In this document: positions 30,989-34,934 of the stretch, piece by piece | How positions within the stretch are numbered: the stretch's first letter is position 1 | Layout of the letters: the number at the start of each line of letters is the position of its first letter | Assembly (NCBI GenBank): GCA_009784895.1 | Contig: WQXJ01000025.1 | Coordinates: forward strand, 1 to 34,934 | DNA: 34,934 nt | DNA from: Micrococcales bacterium | GTDB lineage: Bacteria; Actinomycetota; Actinomycetes; Actinomycetales; WQXJ01 | Reading direction: 5' to 3' | Position numbers and translations under genes: made by a program | The notes under the pieces: model-generated | What the model was told of the DNA's origin: nothing | What the model saw: only the letters and a program-made list of their open reading frames with translations | Database searches by the model: none

Positions 30989-31381
30989 CTAGCTGCTGGT
31001 GGCCTGGCGGCCCAACCAAAACGACTTGACACCGTCTTTGGCCGCCAGCTTGGCCTCGATCAACTTCTTCAGAATCTCATAGGGCACCGGCTTGTCCCAC
31101 GGAATGCGCACAATAGCGGCGGTGTAGGACAGCCCGGCGGTATCTAGGTCGCCGGCCACCGCCTCAATGCCAAGATGCTCCGGGTCAACCAGGGAGAAAT
31201 GGTTTTTGGCCGCATCGAAAGCCACAATATAGGTGCCGGCCACCGTAAAGGTCGGTTTGTTCCACTTGAATTCGGTCTTGACCTGCGGATACTGGTCGGT
31301 CACCCAATCCAAGACCTGGCACAACTTCTCGCGGTGCTCTGGGCTGTTGATCTTGGCCAAGAAGTCTTCAAACGTCTTCAT
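30989..31381 (-). CDS. DUF1801 / YdhG-type protein (frataxin-like fold)
   Basis: A 130-residue protein of the DUF1801 family, some members of which (Bacillus YdhG/Fra) act as iron chaperones. Family features are 'FEDFLAKINSPEHREKLCQVLDWV', 'PQVKTEFKWNKPTFTVAGTYIVAFDAAKNHFSL' and the C-terminal 'PWDKPVPYEILKKLIEAKLA'. The ATG at 31381 follows a GGAG with short spacing. It stands alone on the minus strand between the lyase and phosphodiesterase genes. An iron role in this organism is not demonstrated by the sequence. Confidence 0.85.
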   Translation of the reverse strand: MKTFEDFLAKINSPEHREKLCQVLDWVTDQYPQVKTEFKWNKPTFTVAGTYIVAFDAAKNHFSLVDPEHLGIEAVAGDLDTAGLSYTAAIVRIPWDKPVPYEILKKLIEAKLAAKDGVKSFWLGRQATSS

Positions 31382-31448
31382 TGCTCCAGCCTAATCTCAA
31401 GTCCGGTGCCCAGTTGACTGGCCAAATCAGGGCCGGGCGACAGCCGAA

Positions 31449-32897
31449 TCAGAGGCTGTCACCAAAGTCCTGGCGGAATTTGGCCACCAAGGCATGCTGC
31501 CAGTCGCCAACCGGACGAAGCAGGCCGTAGAAGAAGCGCAGGATAGGCGGCTCTTCGATCCATTCCAGGCCGCCCACCAAGCGCCGGTTGGCGTAAAGCC
31601 AGTGGATCCGGTCAATGGCGTATTGGACCTGCGACAAGGTGAAGACCCGGCGGGGCAGGGCCAGGCGCAGCAACTCCATATGAGCCAGTGGCTCGGTGCC
31701 GTCCGGCTCGCGCTGCTCTGACAAGGTGCCGCGCTCCATGCCGCGCACACCAGAAGCCACGTAGACCGCTGCTGCGAGCGCACCCGATGGGTACTGACGC
31801 TGGTCAACATGGTCGAGGAAGCCGCGAGCGTCAATATGGGCGCCCAAGCCACCGGGCGGGGTAATGACTGGGATGCCGCGCTGGTCCATTTCGTCGACGA
31901 AATGCTCAATAAACAGTGGCCCTTGGTTGATCATGTCCTCATCGAGGGTCTCATCGAGACCGACTGTAATGGCCTCCATCTCGCGTACCGACATGCCGCC
32001 GTAGGTCAAAAAGCCTTCGAACATTGGCACCCAGGACCGCAGATCGGAATAGACCTCTTTTGAGTTGGTGCAGATACCGCCACCACGGCCAAAGCCCAGT
32101 TTGCGGGCTGAGAAGTAGATGATGTCGGCGCATTCGGCAATCGCCAAAGTAATGTCCGCCACTGACCAGTTGGCGAATTCCGGTTCGCGGGCCTTGATGA
32201 AGTGGAGGTTGTCCGCCAGCAAGGACGCGTCCAGCACCACTTTGATGCCGTGTTTAGAGCAAAGCTCATAGACGGCGCGGTAGTTGGCCAGCGAGACCGG
32301 CTGGCCGCCAATCAGGTTGGTGCCGGCTTCAACCCGGAAGAAGGGGATGTTCTCGGCGCCGCGTTCTTTGATCAGCGCTTCGAGTGCCGCCAGTTCGGTG
32401 TCGCCCTTAAACGGGTCCTGGCTGGTGACGGCCACGCCTTCAGGCCCGAGCAGCTCGACCAATTCGCCGCCGCAGGCAGTCACATGCGCCTTCATAGTGG
32501 TGAAGTGGTAGTTCATCGGCACTACCGAACCTTCTTCGACATAGGCCCGGGACAGAATATGCTCGGCCGCCCGGCCCTGGTGGCAGGGCAGGAAGTACTC
32601 CATGCCAAAGAACTCTTGGAGTTTGGCATGCAAGCGGGTGAATGTGGCCGAGCCAGCATAGGCGTCGTCGGCCACTAACATGGCCGCCTGTTGGTTGTCA
32701 GACATGGCGTTGACGCCTGAATCGGTCAACATGTCTAGGAAGACATCCTTGTTTTCCAGCAGGAACGTGTTGTAGCCAGCTCCTTCGATGGCCTTCAACC
32801 GGTCCTCAACCGGCAGCAGGGTCAGTTTCTGGATGATTCGAACTTTGTGCATTTCCAGCGGAAACTTCTGGCCGGAAAAATATGCCACCTTTGCCAC
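31449..32897 (-). CDS. PLP-dependent beta-eliminating lyase (tyrosine phenol-lyase / tryptophanase family), divergent
   Basis: A 482-residue fold-type I PLP enzyme of the tryptophanase/tyrosine phenol-lyase family. Conserved features are GYNTFLLENKDVFLDMLTDSG, the DDAYAGS Tyr, the HQGRAAE Arg binding PLP phosphate, FTT, GGQPVSLAN, the PLP-ring Asp (VVLDAS) and the carboxylate-binding Arg in LRLALPRRVF. The PLP Lys should be Lys266 in SARKLG. The Met-Glu-Arg of GVRGMERG matches tyrosine phenol-lyases (tryptophanases have Val-Glu-Ile). However, the Arg normally three residues after the Asp (D-x-x-R) is Leu, and SGKKD/SAKKD is replaced by SARKL, so activity may differ. The GTG at 32897 has AAGGA about 8 bases upstream and is preferred over a TTG at 32930. 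No amino-acid permease is beside it. Confidence 0.85.
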   Translation of the reverse strand: MAKVAYFSGQKFPLEMHKVRIIQKLTLLPVEDRLKAIEGAGYNTFLLENKDVFLDMLTDSGVNAMSDNQQAAMLVADDAYAGSATFTRLHAKLQEFFGMEYFLPCHQGRAAEHILSRAYVEEGSVVPMNYHFTTMKAHVTACGGELVELLGPEGVAVTSQDPFKGDTELAALEALIKERGAENIPFFRVEAGTNLIGGQPVSLANYRAVYELCSKHGIKVVLDASLLADNLHFIKAREPEFANWSVADITLAIAECADIIYFSARKLGFGRGGGICTNSKEVYSDLRSWVPMFEGFLTYGGMSVREMEAITVGLDETLDEDMINQGPLFIEHFVDEMDQRGIPVITPPGGLGAHIDARGFLDHVDQRQYPSGALAAAVYVASGVRGMERGTLSEQREPDGTEPLAHMELLRLALPRRVFTLSQVQYAIDRIHWLYANRRLVGGLEWIEEPPILRFFYGLLRPVGDWQHALVAKFRQDFGDSL

Positions 32898-32960
32898 GGG
32901 AGTAGTCCTTCCCTCGGGTCTTAGGGTCAACTGGGACAGCCCACATGGTAGACGCTTGGG

Positions 32961-32983
32961 GGCCGCCTTGGGCCGGGGCGGCC
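32961..32983 (-). terminator. GC-rich hairpin between the DUF4143 ATPase and lyase genes
   Basis: GGCCGCC (32961-32967) and GGCGGCC (32977-32983) form a 7-bp stem in the gap between two minus-strand genes. There is no following T-run. It could help terminate the ATPase transcript or lie in the lyase leader. Confidence 0.3.
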
Positions 32984-33016
32984 AATTTGGGTCTTGGTTT
33001 GGTCTGGCCTTCGGCC

Positions 33017-33042
33017 CGATGCCGCCTCGCCAGCCCGGTGGC
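33017..33042 (+). repeat. 26-bp direct repeat, left copy, flanking the DUF4143 ATPase gene
   Basis: This stretch begins CGATGCCGCCT and ends CCGGTGGC. It matches 34454-34479 in 24 of 26 positions, in the same orientation. The two copies bracket exactly one gene. Confidence 0.8.
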
Positions 33043-33054
33043 TCGCGTCCTTAG

Positions 33055-34302
33055 TCAGGCGGCGAGCTGCCCCAACGCGATAACCCGAACACCGTCCTTG
33101 CGTCTATAGCTGGTTGCGCCGGCCGTGATGATGTTCAGCGAAGCGACCCGAGACCATTTGTCCGGGGTCAGTCGATTGCGCAGTCGCAGCAAATTGGTTG
33201 CAGCCTGATCAATAGCCCACTGCCCCCCAAGCTTGATTTCACATGCTGCCCAGGTGCCATCCGGGCGCTCGATCACAGTGTCGACCTCCAGGCCTTCGGC
33301 GTCGCGGTAGTGGAAAACCCGTGAGTTGATCGTGTCAGCGTAAGCTCGCAGATCACGAACTGCCAGTGACTCGAAAAACAGGCCCAGGGTCTCTACATCG
33401 TCCAATAGAGTCCCTGGAGTGACTCGAAGCGCGGCGGCGCCAATTGAAGGATCAACAAAGTGCCACCTTGGCTTAACCCGTTGGGCAATGGAGGACCGCA
33501 AATGGACCGGCCAGGCCGGTAACTCGTCAAGCACGTAGATCTGTGTCAACTGGTCGAGGTATTTCCTAACTGTCTGCGCCGTGGGTCCCCTTTCGCCAAT
33601 CTGCGCCTCGGCGGCCAACTTGGTCAGCGACACTTCCGTTGCCGTGTTTCGGGCTAACGCCCTGATCAAGGCGGTTATTCTGACCGGATCAGGCGCAGAG
33701 TCAAGGGCTTGCAGGTCTACGCTCGACAGGTTCTCTACGTAGTCGACCAAAGCATCAGAAGCGGTCGCGGCCGACTGGTCGACCAACCCAGGCCAACCCC
33801 CCCGAACGATCAGCTCCGCATATTCGGCCACAGTCGGTCCACCGATGGCCCCTGAATCCCATTCGCCCCACAACGACGCCAACTTGACCTTTCCGCTCGA
33901 TTCGCCACTTTCCGCCAGCGCCATCGGGCGCAATGTCATTCGGGCGATTCGCCCGGCACCACTGTGCCTGGTCAAGTCATCACTGGGAGCCGCCGACCCC
34001 GTCAGGATGAATTGACCCTTAGCCTGCCGGCTGTCAATTTCGTGCCTAATGGAGTTCCAGACATCTGGCACCAACTGCCATTCGTCGATCAAACGAGGCG
34101 CTTCGCCTTCGAGCACCGCACCTGGCTCCACCTGGGCCAGCTGGCGTGGACCAGATTCGTCTAGCCGGACAAAGCTCTTTGCATGCTTCAGTGCCGTGGT
34201 CGTTTTGCCGACTTGACGCGCCCCGCGGAGTAGAACGCCACCAGAAGACCGGAGCTTGTTTTCGAGCCGCTGGTCGATCAGACGCGGGCGATAGCTTGGC
34301 AT
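33055..34302 (-). CDS. DUF4143-type P-loop ATPase (AAA_14)
   Basis: A 415-residue ATPase of the AAA_14/DUF4143 family. Walker A is GARQVGKTT (about residues 27-35) and Walker B is RLIDEWQLVPDVW, with a sensor-like LTGSAAP. A winged-helix-like part with the family pattern 'TVRKYLDQLTQIYVLDELPAW' follows, then the C-terminal DUF4143 nuclease-like segment (VFHYRDAEGLEVDTVIERPDGTWAACEIKLG, an E-x-D...E-x-K arrangement). These genes are common single-gene accessory elements, and their biological role is poorly defined. The ATG at 34302 is preferred over a GTG at 34326 because the family begins YxPRxID. The gene is bracketed by 26-bp direct repeats. Confidence 0.9.
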   Translation of the reverse strand: MPSYRPRLIDQRLENKLRSSGGVLLRGARQVGKTTTALKHAKSFVRLDESGPRQLAQVEPGAVLEGEAPRLIDEWQLVPDVWNSIRHEIDSRQAKGQFILTGSAAPSDDLTRHSGAGRIARMTLRPMALAESGESSGKVKLASLWGEWDSGAIGGPTVAEYAELIVRGGWPGLVDQSAATASDALVDYVENLSSVDLQALDSAPDPVRITALIRALARNTATEVSLTKLAAEAQIGERGPTAQTVRKYLDQLTQIYVLDELPAWPVHLRSSIAQRVKPRWHFVDPSIGAAALRVTPGTLLDDVETLGLFFESLAVRDLRAYADTINSRVFHYRDAEGLEVDTVIERPDGTWAACEIKLGGQWAIDQAATNLLRLRNRLTPDKWSRVASLNIITAGATSYRRKDGVRVIALGQLAA

Positions 34303-34327
34303 TGTTACACCATACTCTCCAGTCACG

Positions 34328-34360
34328 GTTTTAGAGGCATATGGTTCAGCGTTTTAGAGG
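34328..34360. promoter_or_regulatory. Paired 10-bp direct repeats upstream of the DUF4143 ATPase gene
   Basis: GTTTTAGAGG occurs at 34328-34337 and 34351-34360, 23 bp apart, in locally AT-rich sequence just upstream of the ATPase start. The spacing is close to two helical turns, so a dimeric regulator site is possible. Confidence 0.35.
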
Positions 34361-34453
34361 TTTTCTGATCATTGTTTTGGGGCTCTGCTTGACTTTGACC
34401 AGCGTTTACATCTCACTCAGGTTGGATCTGCGCCTGTCGATTTGCCTCCCGTC

Positions 34454-34479
34454 CGATGCCGCCTGGCCAGGCCGGTGGC
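34454..34479 (+). repeat. 26-bp direct repeat, right copy, flanking the DUF4143 ATPase gene
   Basis: This is the right partner of the repeat at 33017-33042, with 24 of 26 positions identical (differences are single C/G changes in the middle). It lies between the ATPase promoter region and the metallo-hydrolase fragment. Confidence 0.8.
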
Positions 34480-34546
34480 ACCCAGCCCGCTAGCATGACA
34501 TCAAGTAGTCGACGCCGGCTATCGCTAAGTCCTGAAGCGAGGCAGT

Positions 34547-34822
34547 ATGCGAGTCCAAGCATTCGATGGGTTTTGGCAGATCGGCCTGGTGGCACGCCAT
34601 TTCCTGGTCAACGTCTACCTGGTCGAAGGCGACGATAGTTTGACTCTGGTCGACACCGGTTATGGACTGGCCGCTGCGGGCATCTTTGACCAGGCCAAAC
34701 GATTGGGAAAACCGATCAACCGAATCGCGCTGACCCACGGTCACCGTGACCACGCTGGCGGTGTCGACAAGATGAAGGCCGCCCGGCCTGGCTTGGAGCT
34801 GGTCTGCTCCGAACGCGACTGA
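34547..34822 (+). pseudogene. 3'-truncated metallo-beta-lactamase-fold hydrolase
   Basis: A 91-codon frame encoding the N-terminal part of an MBL-fold protein: strands FWQIGLVARHFLVNVYLVEGD and LTLVDTGYG, then the metal-binding motif THGHRDHAGG (H-x-H-x-D-H). It ends at a TGA right after ELVCSERD. Full-length members need another 100 or more residues carrying the remaining metal ligands. None of the following 112 bases continues the fold in the frames I read. A 3' deletion or rearrangement is the likely cause; a short functional product is improbable. Confidence 0.6.
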
Positions 34823-34934
34823 GGTTACGTTGGTTTTGGCCTGTTTTTTGTGGCCTGTTCAGGGCCTATGGGCAATGACTTCGGCTGAAGTGTTGCCAGG
34901 GATACGGCGTGCCGCATCCAGCATGTGACCCGAA

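Noticed and set aside
34328-34360. CRISPR type II repeat, because of the GTTTTAGAG start
   Set aside because: Only 10 bases match, only two copies occur with a 13-base gap, and there is no tracrRNA or cas9.

Overview
The window reads as chromosomal DNA of a high-GC actinobacterium. Its core (about 10.4-24.7 kb) is the actinobacterial cell-wall and division signalling island tRNA-Leu / fhaA-fhaB-pstP-rodA-pbpA-pknA-pknB / DUF881 / crgA / cyclophilin. As I recall the Mycobacterium tuberculosis leuT-fhaA...pknB-Rv0012-crgA-ppiA order, the gene order and relative strands match it in mirror image. Here a class E sortase, a small membrane protein and an L,D-transpeptidase lie between pknB and the DUF881 gene, and no trpG is seen. 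I cannot name the genus.

Layout. 1-1765: a MazEF-type toxin-antitoxin pair, an RraA-like protein, and what looks like the wreck of a second (Phd/PIN, VapBC-like) toxin-antitoxin locus. 1766-5941: a large HrpA-type DEAH RNA helicase carrying a near-perfect 57-bp in-frame tandem repeat. 6032-9633: a GH65 glycoside phosphorylase and a divergent alpha/beta hydrolase. 9634-10681: a 1-kb stretch without protein genes, holding DnaA-box-like sites, a 31-bp tandem array, an 85-bp duplication and tRNA-Leu(CAG). 10682-20476: a tight co-directional operon fhaA-fhaB-pstP-rodA-pbpA-pknA-pknB-ldt with 4-base or abutting junctions. 20473-22627: the opposing sortase operon. 22785-24638: crgA facing rhomboid and cyclophilin, with a second DnaA-box-like cluster in between. 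24798-32897: a tail-anchor-like hypothetical protein, a TIGR01777 epimerase, a MacB/FtsX-type ABC exporter preceded by a hairpin-rich spacer, a 2',3'-cyclic phosphodiesterase, a DUF1801 protein and a divergent tyrosine phenol-lyase/tryptophanase-family enzyme. 33055-34822: a DUF4143 ATPase bracketed by 26-bp direct repeats, and a 3'-truncated metallo-beta-lactamase-fold gene.

How the genes work together. FhaA and FhaB are phosphopeptide readers, PstP is the phosphatase, and PknA and PknB are the kinases. RodA (glycosyltransferase) and PbpA (D,D-transpeptidase) are the wall-synthesis pair they control. The co-transcribed L,D-transpeptidase would add 3-3 cross-links, CrgA links the site to the divisome, and sortase E anchors surface proteins. 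The flanks are accessory: toxin-antitoxin modules, sugar phosphorolysis, export and amino-acid lyase functions.

I did not find one clearly new multi-gene system. The best leads are non-coding or repeat structures: the HrpA repeat, the DnaA-box-like clusters with an adjacent 31-bp phased array, the palindrome-rich spacer at 30.0-30.2 kb, and the direct repeats around the DUF4143 gene.
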